Shown here: piece after piece, positions 1 through 11,545 of the stretch
How the letters are laid out: each line of letters starts with the position of its first letter
How positions within the stretch are numbered: the first letter of the stretch is position 1
Origin: Cryptomeria japonica
Taxonomy: Eukaryota; Streptophyta; Pinopsida; Cupressales; Cupressaceae
Assembly (NCBI RefSeq): GCF_030272615.1
Contig: NC_081409.1
Coordinates: forward strand, 209,915,190-209,979,189
DNA length: 64,000 nt
Direction: 5' to 3'
Position numbers and translations under genes: made by a program
Notes under the pieces: model-generated
Told to the model about the DNA's origin: nothing
The model's database searches: none
What the model saw: the letters and a program-made list of their open reading frames with translations, nothing else

Positions 1-690
1 AGTTAAATGCATGTCATTGAATCCTCCAGAATATAATTTCATGATAGCACCTCTCACACAAACCAGGTCCTATACACAGATGTCTGATAAATCTACCAGA
101 ATACTCTCCTCGCACGTAACCAATGTGAGCTAATATATGCCGAGTTGAGGAAAAAAAAAAGATTGGATGGCATGAAAGAACCATGGTGGCATGTCGAAGG
201 GAGAAGAAAAGCTATTTATACATAGATCTAGTGTATGGTGTGTGAAGAGGATTAAATATGAGAGGATTTTCTTATGTTGATTGCATGTGTAACAAGATAT
301 GCAATTAAGCAACAATCATAACTACCAAATGATAATCAAGGTAATTTTAGAAATCAAATTTTGGTATCAATTAGATTCAATATGTATTGTAAAGTTTATT
401 AAAGAATTATTTTTAACAATCAAATTGAATTGGTTCAAGATTTCTTATTATTTGATATTATGTGCATTTGAGTCAAGCACATATCACGTATAAAGATACA
501 AAAGAATTTAATGTGTAGACAAATTCTATTTATGTATACACACAAGATTAGAATAAAAAATGATGCATAGATCAAAGGAAACAAAATAAAAGGAAAAGCT
601 TAACTTTATACATAAAAAATAAATAAAATATAATTATGTTTCTTACAAGTAGTAAATGTATATAAAATCTACTTTAATAGGTAATAATTG
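1..690. other. A+T-rich sequence without recognisable gene
   Basis: I see only short chance reading frames, poly-A/T stretches and no terminal repeats, splice-site context or protein similarity. It directly precedes a decayed Ty3/gypsy fragment and may be part of the same element. Confidence 0.5.
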
Positions 691-699
691 TACCTAATG

Positions 700-1390
700 A
701 CTATGTACCAACATTATTGAAGTCACGAATACAAAGAGAATAAGTCATCCACTTTGATCTTATGTAATAAGTCAATGCTACAAACATTGAGACCTGATCC
801 ATTATCAACTAGGGTACATCTCATTTCATTGTCATTTATGACCATAACAATCATGAGGGGATCATATTAATTTTGAACTTCCAAAGGATGTAAGTCATGT
901 TGTTTGAACACAATATCGATGTTTGTTTCATGCATACCATCAAGAAAGGATGCCACATCATTTGGTCCAACAAAAGGTGAGATAGCTACCCTCTATAAGG
1001 CTTCTTGGACCATCTCGTGGTATGCAAGTGAAATTTGAATCAAATCCCAAATGAAAATATTAGTTGGATTGCCATGAAAGCAACTCAATAAGATTGTACT
1101 CCTTACCAACATATTGTGAAAGAGGAAGAGGTGGAGGCAAAAAATGTTGAGAGGTAGGAAGAACATTTGAATCTTGTTTTTTGTTTTGACTTTTTTATGT
1201 GTGAGCTAGTACATGATAATTAGGTTGTTGTGACATCCTATCTCTTTCAGTGAGTTGTTTTGCATAATTCACGATGTATTTGGGAGGTCTAGTTGGATTC
1301 TTAACACCTTTTAGAACAAGCATGAGTTTTTTCTGGTTTAGGGGTATCTTGATTAACAGGAACAATAATTGTAGGCTTGACATGATTAGA
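700..1390 (-). pseudogene. Ty3/gypsy aspartic protease and linker, decayed
   Basis: On the minus strand the sequence reads as a retroviral-type protease region. The segment MRCTLVDNGSGLNVCSIDLL contains an active-site-like D-N-G-S-G at 806-792, in place of the usual D-T/S-G. Upstream in the same sense are phrases such as FVGPNDVASFLDGMHET and DPLMIVMVIND, and at 1195-1383 a linker reading KGVKNPTRPPKYIVNYAKQ. This arrangement (gag-pol linker, then protease) is typical of Ty3/gypsy polyproteins and might belong to an Athila/Tat-like lineage. Reverse transcriptase is not seen beyond the protease, so the element is truncated. At least one in-frame stop breaks the frame (VQN*YDPL). Assignment to Ty3/gypsy is firm in kind, weak in lineage. 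Confidence 0.65.
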
Positions 1391-1399
1391 ACATGAATA

Positions 1400-1860
1400 G
1401 AATTGACTAGCTCTTTATTTACTAAAGTTTCATCTTTAGGATAGAGAGAACTATAAACATTGTTAGTGATATCAAAATATCCTCATGAATAAGACCAATT
1501 TTTAGAGAGGGACAAGCATGATTCACAAATACTTCATCTATGTAAGAGACATTATTAAATTAAATAGTAGTTAAGGTGTCATGAAGGGAAGTCTTAATGA
1601 TATCATCCTCTTGCACTCAATTATCCCCATGGGTAATCTCAATTTTGGTAGAGGGAAAAGAATGGTTCATCAATGCTTTATCTCTAGAAGAAAGAGAATT
1701 GATAAAGTTATAGTGTTATCACCCTCTTGTACCAAAATGTCCTTGTGGATAGGAGGAATTTCTAGAGGGAAAAAAAAGATTCATCAATGTTTCATCTCTT
1801 GCATAGCTATGAAGAAATGGAAGATCTAAGTTATCATCATATGCATAAAATAGAATGTCA
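1400..1860 (-). repeat. Three degenerate ~130-bp repeats in the gypsy linker
   Basis: Three related blocks (about 1435-1560, 1561-1700 and 1701-1830) repeat the same minus-strand message, roughly 'D-E-x-x-x-N-H-x-F-P-S-x-K-I-x-I-x-H-G/E-D'. They sit just upstream, in minus sense, of the protease fragment, so they are probably an internally repeated linker of the same element. Indels have shifted the frame between repeats. The repeat number and boundaries are approximate because I aligned them by eye. Confidence 0.45.
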
Positions 1861-3788
1861 TTAATGTAATGATAAAACTTGAAATTGAACTAGCAAAAGA
1901 AGATAGCAACCCCATTCATCGAATTAACTATGACTGAACAATATACTCAATAACGTATGTAATATTAATCAATAATGATGTACCCAAAATAAATATTCAA
2001 CCAATGTATGTAATGCATGTCATAAATGAAAGATTCTAAACTTGGAAATTTCATGTAAAAATTATATCTAAAATTGAAAATTAGAAGTTATGAAAATGTA
2101 AGACATGTCAGGTTCACCAAAATGAAATGATGTGAAATGGGATCCTGCCTTAGAAACATAAACTAGAATACAAATCAATATCATTTGTTATGGGAAATAG
2201 CCAACAAGATCCAAATTCAATCCTAAATGAGAGTTGAATATTGTGTATGGTTATTTCCTCTTTTTGGTTTGATACGATTTTTTATGAATATGAAAAATAC
2301 TAGGTAAAATGATGCAAAATTGACAATAATTAGCATAAACAGATGGATGCAAGTCATGTTTTTTAACACAAAAGCACATATCTAGGAAAAAGATATACAG
2401 AGAAACCTATCACTGAAATCTACCTAAAAAGGTTGGTCAAGTGAGCTAGGAACCTTGAACCTAGAGGTGCTTCAATTAGAAAAAACTTTAGATTCCTAAT
2501 CATGATGCTTTGTACATTGTTCCCTCTAAAATACAACCAAAAAGTGTCACTCACATGTGAAAAACAACATAGACTAGTATTTTTTGCCTATTCAAAATTA
2601 ATAATTGTTTGTCTCGATATTCTATCTATAAATCTACAAATTCATACTATCGAACCTATAACCTACACATGGAGAAGAAGAAAAAGAAATGGTTATGCTA
2701 TATATAGGCTTGCTTGAGTCAAACCCCGGGTAGGTGTTAACCTCCACTACAACAATGATTTATAATAAAATAGAGATAACTCCTAGTAGGACAAAAGCTA
2801 AATCTAAAATGAAATGCTGAATTGACAAGATTGTACCTTGGGATTGATAATGGTTGTGATGAAATGCTCTTTAAGTAATTCCTCCAAGTGTTGATGCAAT
2901 AACATGGTAAATCATAACAAAATCCATCACGAAGACATACTTGAAGATAAGTTGTTGTAGCTTGATGCCCCTTATACTCATATTTTCTCTTAATGAAGGA
3001 ATTAGACTTAGAATGCAATTTCTAGATGAAGAAAATATGATTAAATGATTTAGATATGATATCTTTTTATAGGTTTCTCAATCAATTTTCACTTTTAGGT
3101 CAACTTCCAAAGGTCATATAAAAATATCAGGATTAGATATAAATGGTGGGAACTGACACTGTCAAATATTCAAATTTGGGAGGTACTAAGGTGCTAGGTG
3201 CCATAGTCCACTAGGACTAGGGCACTAGGTGTCATAGTCAAGCTAGAAAGGGGCCAAAGCAAGGTGGTTGTAGATTGCACAGGGCCAAGACTCTCTATAT
3301 CATCATTTGTGATAGTTTGACATTGGTATGGAGACCCTTTAGTAGAATATGGAGGAGGCATCCATGTATACATCTTTCTTCCCTCCTATTAATTTCAAGA
3401 ATAGGAGGACATCCTACACACATTCTTAGTTATATTCCTAAGGAGAAAAATGATGTTCAATAGGATTGGATCATCTTTAGCATTCATTTTTAGGAATCTA
3501 CCATCATTATAGGGGACTCTATCAGATGGGTGGGATGCATGGTATCTCTTTTTCTTATCTCTTATGGGGGACTTTTTAATCACATGGTTATTTTTTCTTT
3601 TCATACATCTAGTAAGAATTTTTTATTTTCTCTCTTTTGAGGTGGCATTTCGTCCCATGATATTTTCTCTTTTACCCTATTTTTGAGAAAAAAATTTGTA
3701 TGTGGATACCTAAAATGGCCTAGTATCTAGGAATCATTTTTGCATAATTTCATTTTTCTCATTCTCCCTCAGTTACACTTAAGGGGGG
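1861..3788. other. Decayed repeat sequence, no gene
   Basis: No protein domain is recognisable on either strand. At 3190-3239 there is a short internal repeat of the phrase 'ctaggtg-c/t-catagtc', common in LTR debris. The right edge, about 3776-3788, is a purine run (cttaagggggg) directly before the LTR at 3789. It is best read as the polypurine tract of a plus-strand Copia-type element, so part of this stretch should be the far 3' end of that element. Confidence 0.45.
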
Positions 3789-4152
3789 TGTTGGTGTGAA
3801 TTAGGTGTCTTCACTAACCATATCACTACCTAGGCCATATTCACACTAGTTCAATTACATTTACTTAAGGTGAATGTATGATACTTATCACTTTAGGTTT
3901 TAAGTCATAAGATTTAGATACAAATCATAATCTTTTGTAGTCCCATGTCTCACCATGACTTGTATAACTAATGGTTTCTCATTATGATCGTAATCAATTC
4001 TAATCCATTATTGTATTGTTTTTACATCCATTGATAGAATAGAATTATTATTTCATATATAATATCTCTTGTGTTTTCATTGAAGCTCCTAGATTTTTGG
4101 TGGCCAAATCCATAGAAAATCCTTTCATGGTATATAGAATTATATTCCAACA
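3789..4152 (+). mobile_element. Copia-type 3' LTR (364 bp)
   Basis: The segment begins TGTTGGTGTGAATTAG and ends ATATTCCAACA, giving the 5'-TGTTGG...CCAACA-3' inverted ends expected of an LTR. A G-rich polypurine tract lies immediately before it on the plus strand, which fixes orientation and marks it as a 3' LTR. The five bases before and after (ggggg and cttgt) do not match, as expected if the rest of the element lies upstream and its 5' end has been lost or moved. No coding region that clearly belongs to it remains on the plus strand. The gag remnant to its right is on the opposite strand and must come from another element. Confidence 0.7.
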
Positions 4153-4354
4153 CTTGTATAATTTTTTTATTACTATGGGAAACTAAGTTTCTAAATCATT
4201 ATCACCATTAGGAACCTAGAAAGCACAACCATTGAAAGTGGATCATGCAATGTATTCCTCTTTTTTGCTAGTTCCTATGGTTAAGGTGAATATTTTTTAT
4301 ATTTATTACTACAAGAATAAATTAACTATTACACTAAATCATGCACATATATCA

Positions 4355-5260
4355 CTAAAATTTATTTCCTATTAAAAAATCCTTAACAAGAATCATAACA
4401 TATAAATATCTTAAACAATTCACTTGAAAAAATAATATGACTTTTAGCCTTCTTAAATGACTCGGAATTTCTTTTGACATGGCTTTTCTTGCCACAATAC
4501 CAACAACTACTATCTTTTCCTCTTGAATTTGATCTCCTATTTTATTTTGATCTTCCTCTATAATTATGGTTTCCTCTTTCTTGTGATGTACCCCTGCCAT
4601 CAATTATCAAAGCATCTCCCAATGAAGTTCCTTGATTCTTCCTTCTCATATCCTCACTAGGAAGAGTCCAAACAACATCATCAAATTTTAATACACTTCC
4701 CTTCTCGTTGGATATAAATTTGTTGATAGCTATTACAACTCCTTCCTAGATAATGGGTAGAGAGCACAATAGAAAAATGCTCTTCTTCATACGAGTTTAT
4801 GCTCACAAAAATTAATTGACTAATCAATGTGTTAAATTAATTTAAATAATTCAGTACAAATCTTTCCTCTTTCATCTTCAAATTGTATAAAGTCTTCATT
4901 AGAAAAAAATATTTGATATGGAAGCCATTTCATACATGTTGGATAAACAATTCCAAAGACCTTTCACTAACTTCTTCACTACAACATTAAACAACACATT
5001 GTTGGAGAGGGAAAGAATTATTGTTGCCATTGTCTTCTTACCTGATTTCTCCCACTCCTCATCGGACATTGTGATAGGCTTCTTTTTTTTCCTTCTAGTG
5101 TTATTGCAAATGTCTCTTTGCATCAACAAACCTTCCAACTATAATTTCCACATTCCAAAGGTTTCCATTGAGAATTGTTCAATTATCCATTTATCTACTT
5201 CTTCCATTTTTCTTCAATTTCATCACAAATTTTTCTACAGCATCTCCTAAGCTTTAAGTC
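4355..5260 (-). pseudogene. Copia (Ty1) gag remnant: UBN2-type core and zinc knuckle
   Basis: Reading leftwards from about 5250, minus-strand frames give MSDEEWEKSGKKTMATIILS, then NVLFNVVVKKLVKGLWNCLS and, after frame breaks, FNTLISQL. These match the typical plant Copia gag core (gag-polypeptide/UBN2 family), which usually reads '...A...I..SLS..V...V....A..LW..L...Y'. Near 4520-4470 another frame gives a degenerate zinc knuckle, CWYCGKKSHVKRNSES, where the family has C-x2-C-x4-H-x4-C. The last cysteine is lost. The frame is broken by many stops and shifts. Protease, integrase and RT do not follow recognisably, so only a gag relic remains. Confidence 0.65.
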
Positions 5261-5800
5261 CAATTGTTGAATTTAAAGAGCGTGATTTCCACCCCTAATT
5301 TTTTTTATTTTTTTTAAAAATTGAAGTAGTTTCCCTATTATTTCTTTAATTTAATAAACTATGTTATGATTTTCTTGTTTTCTTTCAGACTAGATAGAAG
5401 ATGTAGAAAGGGTTTCATGTTTTTTCCCATTCAGCATTTTCAAGATATAAGAGATACATTGCATAGTTAAAGAAGTAATTTATCTTTCATAAAGAAAAAA
5501 ACCAATGGTAATGCTTAGTAAATCAAAGAATTGATTATAGACTACAAAAGAAGAGGGGTTTGGCCTTCACCTCTCAAATTAGTATATTAGCATAGAATTA
5601 TCTTCAAAGCTTTAGAAGGTATTTTTATTGAACTCAACCAGCATGTGCTAATTCAAGGTTAATAAAAGGGTATATGATAGCAAACTGAAAAATCAAATTT
5701 TCTAATATGAAATCAAACCTACAAATGGCCCTTAAAAATGAATATAATGCTAGAGAGAGTTTCCCACATTCAGTCTTCAAAACTGGTAAGCTTCACTAGC
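5261..5800. other. No recognisable gene
   Basis: A+T-rich sequence between the Copia gag relic and the presumed LTR sequence to the right. I see no conserved coding or terminal motif. Confidence 0.4.
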
Positions 5801-6683
5801 AACCACTAATGTTTGAAAATGATGTTAAGGGCCTCCAAGCTCACAGATTTCAAACCCTTCAAGCTGAAAATTTTAGATGCCCAGCAAGAGGATGACTCAA
5901 AAATAAATATCATAATTGAGCTTCCACCTTCAACAATACTATGAACACTTTGAATCTCCTAGCCATTGAAAGAAAGGTGATTTCCAAAAATCTTAAAATG
6001 TATATTAGACACAAAAAAATGACGTATTAACACCCCTTAAGCACACCAAAGGTAAAAAATCAAAAAACACACAAAACCTCAAACATACCACACTGAAATC
6101 TATAAACCCACTTCAAAAAACACTAAAAATTTTCATTCTAGCTCCACCAAAATGATAGACATCAAAAACTTTGTGAATACCAATCTGACTCGTGAAGTAG
6201 AATAACCCCTTCAAGGTAGGGTAGATTTCTCACCACTAAAACCAACAAGAAAAGATGAGGATTTTCTTCCTCAACTTGCAAAAAATTAAACCTAGAAACT
6301 TTCTAGCAGGATCCAGTTACGTTGTCAAATAAATGATGTCCAAATGAGAGCCCAAGTGGTGATTATATAGGAGAGGGAAGTAAATTAGGGTTTGAAATTA
6401 CATTTCCCTCCTATAAATCCATGTCCAATTCATGAGATTTTTAATTTATTTTTTAATTTTTTATGCCTCTCTTATTAGGCGTCCACTTTCGGAGGCTAAA
6501 ATTTGGCCTTTCAACAAGAATTAATAAATCTTATTTCTAGGTGTTTCATAAGGACATTAAAGTACCCCTTATAAAAACAATGTTATGCAACTAGGCCAAG
6601 GGGTACAAATCACTTAAGTTGTGAAGTGACAATATAAGAGACTTAGGTGATTAAAATCAAAATATATTTCATTGAACATAATT
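5801..6683 (-). mobile_element. Probable distal part of a chromovirus 3' LTR, cut off by LINE insertion
   Basis: The LINE at 6699-26065 is flanked by near-identical 15-bp duplications. The sequence left of it (here) and right of it (26,081-26,395) should therefore once have been contiguous. The right side is the start of a minus-strand LTR that follows a chromovirus pol and polypurine tract. Read on the minus strand, this left side contains a TATA-like box (TATATAAT, plus positions 6362-6369) in the context CTCCTATATAATCACC, where the U3/R promoter of an LTR would fall. The LTR end is not located, so the left boundary is a guess. Confidence 0.4.
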
Positions 6684-6698
6684 AAACTTCATGCAACG
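6684..6698 (+). repeat. Left target-site duplication of the LINE
   Basis: The sequence AAACTTCATGCAACG matches AAACTTTAGGCAACG at 26,066-26,080 in 13 of 15 positions. The right copy directly follows the A-rich tail of the LINE. Duplications of this length are usual for target-primed LINE insertion. Confidence 0.7.
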
Positions 6699-7199
6699 AA
6701 AAGAAATAAAATCTCAATTTTTGGCCATGCGTCTTCTTATCCATGCCTCTCTTTACCTCTACGCCTTGCGTTATTTGGCTTTAGGGCTTCTTATTATTTT
6801 CTCTGCATGTTGGTCGGTGCATTGTGGCTGTCTAGGGCTTGTTTTGATTTCTTTAGGGTTTGAAGAATTGACCGAGGGGTAATTTTTTGATCTTTTGGCC
6901 GAAGTTTGTTGAGATCTGTTTTCCGTGGACACCTTCAGATCTGGTGACTTCTGTTGTCCAGAGAACAAAATAGATGTGATGTGAGGGTTTGGAAGAAGGA
7001 TTTTGACCCACATTCTCTACTTTGCATCTTTAACTCTAAAGGTTGCCACTCTTTTATATACTGTACTTGCAGATTTGAGGCCTTGTTTTTGTGCAAAAGA
7101 GAGGGGTAGAGAATCTAACTTTCCATGTAGGCATCTATTGTTTTCAAGTGCATGTGAAGATTAATATGACTTCAAGGAGAACCATCAATTCTTGACAAA

Positions 7200-9085
7200 A
7201 TGGAGGCGGTGGATAATGCAAAAACCAAAGTCATGAAGAAATCCTTCAAGGAAGTCGTTGCTCAACCGCTTCCCACTATCACAGAATGTGCTAGGTTTGT
7301 CTCTGTTGAACCCTTGATAGTAGGTGATAATGGCGACTCTAGTGGGAAAGGTAAGGACCCTAGTTTTTCCTTGGGCTCCCTTTCTGTCATTCCTAATGAT
7401 TCAGTGTGTAATGAGATTTCTCTTGAAAAGAGTAGATTAAAAGATGTTGCTATTTTTTTCGCTGATGTTGATGTTGATAAATGTCCAACCCGAAAATTCC
7501 TTGATGATTGGTTTAGAAATGTGTGGAATATTAAACTAGGATTTCATGTTTCCTTCTGTAGATTAATTCAAAATGATTATTTGTTAGTTTTAAAAGATCA
7601 TAAGGCCCAATCTGAAGTTATTAATAAGCAATATTGGACTATTGGTATATGCACATTTCATGCACTAGGATGGTCTCGTGAAGTCATTAATGAAGAAATC
7701 TTGGCATTGACATGTCCTAGCTGGCTTCTAGTTAAAAATGTCCCTCAACTGCTATGGAGATTCATACCCCAACTGATTGAGCCAATTGGCAAAACCATCG
7801 TATGGATAATTCAACCTCCCTTATATCACATTTGGATGCTAGGGTTCTTGTTTCTATTAACCCTGATTTAGATGTTCCTAAATTTCTTAATGCTAAATTA
7901 GGGGATGACATTGTCTCTTTCCCTATCGAAATTCTAGGAGTCAATGCTTTCTTCCTCTCTAGAAAAGAGGGGAATATTTAGAATAATTGTCCCATTATCA
8001 ATCAAAAAAAAGGTGTGGAGAAACCCCAAAAAGGTGCTCACTACTCCTCATCTTCCTCCAAGAATCATTTTCCCTTATCGTCCTCTACGCCTCTCATGGA
8101 TAAACTTGACCCCTTAAGTAAAAATGTTAAGAATGTTATGAGTGAGGCTAATAAAACGCTTCCCGAATTTGATAAAAATGCAAGTTTTGGGAAACTCAAT
8201 GAAGCTCCCCCATCCCATTCTGCAATTGCAGAAGCCCTAGAATAGATGGATAAAGATCAACAAGAGGATTTTCAAATGGTTGGAAAAAACCCTAGAAAGA
8301 GGAGGAGGAAAAATTCTCAGCATTTGGAACTCGAAAAAATTAGAACAGCTAACCCCAATAGCAGTGAGCATAGTAAAGATAAAAAATGTTGGGGCGAACA
8401 ATTCTACTTATCCTATGGAAGATGATGCACATGAGATGTCCCTCAAGAGGATATTCTCAGGTATGAGTGCAAAATATTTGGTTAAGAATTTTGAAGGGAG
8501 AGATAGAAATAGTAGTGAATCAGGTGAGGGAGGGAGCTCTAGTGGGGTACTCATCAAGCCTGTTCGGATGTATCATATGATATCTCTTCATCTAGTGACC
8601 CTAGCTTGGCTGAGGGAGCCCCCCCTCTTACAAAATTCACTACTAAGTCGTCTATAGCCCTCCCCTCTAAGAAGTTTGTTGAGATTGCAGATAACTGCGT
8701 TATAGAGGTCATTGTTGTTAACCCTAATAGAGGTGACCCCAACCCCAGTGAGCCATCAATAAATGATTTTGATTCCATAGGCAATAGTGATAGTTTAAAC
8801 ACATACGGACCCTTTACTAGGGATGAGGTGGCCCCTAGTCAACCTGATCCCAACAAGGATTCAGACTATGGGGATGACTCCCAATATGATGAAGACTCTA
8901 TCGAAGAAGGTGATGAGATGGTTGATAGTGAGAACATTGATCATAAACCCAGAAGAAGGAGGGGTAGACCATTAGGGTCCAAAAATAAAGGATCTTCCAA
9001 TAGAAGGAAAGAAGAAGAGAAAAAATATCTCCCTAAGTGCTTCAACATTTTTAAGACTGCCAAAGGGTTACAAAAAATCTCCTAG
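7200..9085 (+). pseudogene. LINE ORF1 (DUF4283, zinc knuckle, AT-hook-like tail), broken
   Basis: ORF1 of plant L1 elements encodes a nucleic-acid-binding chaperone of the retrotransposon RNP. The start at 7200 (MEAVDNAKTKVMKKSFKEVV) is the usual position. A DUF4283-like domain spans about 7435-7960, with phrases such as FLDDWFRNVWNIKLGFHVSF and CPSWLLVKNVPQLLWRF, followed in another frame by RVLVSINPDLDVPKFLNAKL. A knuckle-like segment near 7965-7995 (KEGNI*NNCP) has lost its histidine and gained a stop. The C-terminus (8606-9085) is acidic, then basic, and contains RRRRGRPLGSKNKG, an AT-hook-like R-G-R-P core. At least one frameshift near 7790 and several stops between 8243 and 8600 interrupt it. 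It ends two bases before the ORF2 start, in a different frame. Confidence 0.75.
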
Positions 9086-9087
9086 AT

Positions 9088-11545
9088 ATGATGAAGTGCA
9101 CTTCATGGAACATTAGAGGTCTGGAGTGACCAGACAGGAAGCAGATTGTTAGGAGGTTTCTTAACGAACATAGAGATTCAAATTTTGTGATGCTACAAGA
9201 ATTGAAGGCAACTAAATTTACTCTAGAGGTCAATCTTGATTTCATTTAGAGAGACTCTATTAAGATTTGCTCGCATCATGATAAAGGGAGAGGGGGAGTT
9301 GGGCTACTCATCAACCCTAAGTGGAAAGATCACATTATTAATCAAGGACACTCTCTATGTAATAGAGTAGTTTGGGCTTCATTCAACTTGAACAATTTTG
9401 TCATAGGTGTTTGCTCAATTTATGCAACCAATGATTATAGAGAGAGGACTGAACTATGGGACTAGATTGCCTCTCTTCCTGACATTCCTTGGATTATTGG
9501 GTGAGATTTCAACATGATTGAAAACCATGAGGATAAGTCTAGAGGTGTTTCTATGGAGTGGAAAGGGGTTGTGAAACTGCATTGGGAAAGGATGAAGAAT
9601 TGTAAGAGGCTCTTTGACCCCCTACTTGGTAATAAGAAATCTACGAGAGGGATATGGTACACTTGGTGCAATTATCAGAAAGGAAAACAAAGAATATATT
9701 ATAGGTTGGACAGATTTTATGCAAACAAAGATCATTTCTCCTTTACACCGGATGATAAGGGCAATGCAGTAAATGTCTGGTCGGTTTCCCTCTCTAATCA
9801 TCACCCTGTTGTTTCTCTCATTAGGTTTGGAGACAAATCCATCCTCAACACCTATCTCCTTAAGGATCAGGATGTGTTGGCTTCCATTAACATTATTAGG
9901 TTTCTCAATAAAAGAAATAAGAATGTGCAATCTCATATTAGCAGATGGAATCAAAATGTTAAGAGTTGGCAAAACTTGCTTCAGACTATTGGGCAAAAAG
10001 AGCTAAGGATAGTAGATTTCAAGAAAGAGCACTTGCTGATGAGTTGCACTGGATTGAAGAGGATATTCAGAGAAACCCTAGTAGCCTTGAGTTATCTAGT
10101 AGAGTTGCAGAGGCTAGGGATGCTTTGAGGAGGCACCAATAGGTCAAGATTAGAGGTGCAATGATTAGGGCCCAAAGTAAGTGGATGCAATTTGGTGACA
10201 AAGGGTCTAATTTCTTTTTCAATTTGCTTAGACAGAAGCAGAACAGAGAAAAAGTTGATAGACTATGGGTTGATAAAAAGGAGGTAGTGGAAGTAGAAGA
10301 AATTAAAGAGGCCTTTTCCCTATTCTACAAGGGGCTCTTCTCCTTTGAAGATTCTCCCAATTCACAAAGAGATAGAGAAAGATGCAGAGCACTTATTCCT
10401 AGTAGAATAACTAATGAAGACTCTCATTCCTTGAAACAAGCTATATCTGTGGAGGAAGTGAAAAATGCCATTAGAGCCCTTAATAATGACAAAGCACAGA
10501 GCCCGAATGGATTGCCTATTGAGTTTTATAAAGTTAATGAGGAATGGATTAGCCAAGATCTCCATGAGCTGTATGTTGAGGCTCTTGAGAAAGGATCCCT
10601 AGGAAACATCATCAACAAAGGGATTATCAAGTTGTTACCCAAAGAGGGGGATAAAAACTTATAAAAAACTGGAGACCTATTAAGCTTCTCAATGTGTCAT
10701 ATAAGATCTTAGCCAAAGTTCTTGCTCTTAGACTAGAAAATGTATTTCCCAAGTTTATCTGTCCTACTCAAACATGTTTCATTAAGGGAAGATTCATTCT
10801 GGAAAACCTAATAACCACTTGGGAAGCGATGGACTGGGCTAATGCTTCCGGGCAGAATGTTGCCATGTTCCTCTTAGATTTCGAGAAAGCTTATGATAGG
10901 GTTGAATGGGATTTTATATTGATGATGTTAGAAGCCTTCAGATTTCATATAGAATTCTGTCAATCTGTGAAGGTTCTTCTCAAGGATGCTTCTGTACAGG
11001 TTGAGGTTAATGTCTCACTCACTTAGGTCATTAATCTTGGAAGGTCCATCAGGTAGGCATGCCCCCTTGCCCTGAACCTATTTGTCATTGTCTCTGATGC
11101 ATTATACTACATATTGAGAGACTCCACCATTTCCCCTAAAATTGGATGTGTTGTGCTTCTTGATGGGTCAGATTTGGTTAATATTGACTTTGTAGATGAT
11201 ACTACATTATTTGTAGAACTCACCAAGAAGAACATGGAAGCCCTTGAAAGAAAAATCAAGTTCCTCAGTGAGATCTCAAGGGCCAAAATCTCTCAAACTA
11301 AATCCACCTTGCTTGGGTGGAGAGAGAACCCTCCGGATTGGTTACAACAATTGGAGTTCCAGTGGGGGGTCCTAATAAAATTATCAGATACCTAGGGATA
11401 CCCTTCTCTATCTCCCCTTTTCTAAAGGAAATGTGGATATGGGTTAGAGGTAAAATAGAAAAGAAAATAAATAAGTGGAACAATAGATATTTGCCGCTTG
11501 CTGGCAAAGTGCAAGTTTGTCAAAAGATTCTATCTTCATACTGTG
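9088..11545 (+). pseudogene. LINE ORF2, N-terminal part: endonuclease and reverse transcriptase
   Basis: ORF2 nicks the target and copies the LINE RNA. The ATG at 9088 starts MMKCTSWNIRGLE, the usual opening of the apurinic-type endonuclease. The domain continues through FVMLQELKAT, GGVGLLINPKW and WIIG*DFNMIE to about 9830 (SNHHPVV). The RT spans about 10,490-11,240: INKGIIKLLPK and NWRPIKLLNVSYKILAK, motif A in LLDFEKAYDRVEW near 10,870-10,910, and the catalytic box F-V-D-D at 11,189-11,200, where L1 elements normally have F/Y-A-D-D. Stops replace tryptophans (GLE*PDR, DFI*RDS, ELWD*IAS), a frameshift lies near 10,650, and further stops occur near 11,025 and 11,055. The frame is cut by the inserted block about 20 codons before LEIQKVIRNFLWSDG, which resumes on the far side. 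Confidence 0.85.

Larger units (their letters stand above)
6699..11545 (+). mobile_element. L1-type LINE, 5' portion
   Basis: Non-LTR retrotransposon of the plant L1 kind: a roughly 500-bp 5' leader, ORF1 with a DUF4283-like domain, then ORF2 with endonuclease and reverse transcriptase. It stops abruptly at about 11,545, within ORF2 just after the segment KVQVCQKILSSY, where the L repeat begins. The rest of ORF2 resumes at about 24,307. Adding the two parts gives about 6.6 kb, the usual size for a full-length plant L1, so the 5' end appears complete. Numerous stops and frameshifts show that it is dead. Confidence 0.85.

Noticed and set aside
2737-3018. Minus-strand 93-codon frame as a gene
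   Set aside because: No recognisable domain, no support from a second copy, Cys/Tyr-rich chance composition. It is treated as noncoding.
3789-5260. Single Copia element combining the LTR at 3789 and gag at 4355-5260
   Set aside because: The polypurine tract puts the LTR on the plus strand as a 3' LTR, while the gag is on the minus strand, so they cannot belong to one collinear element.
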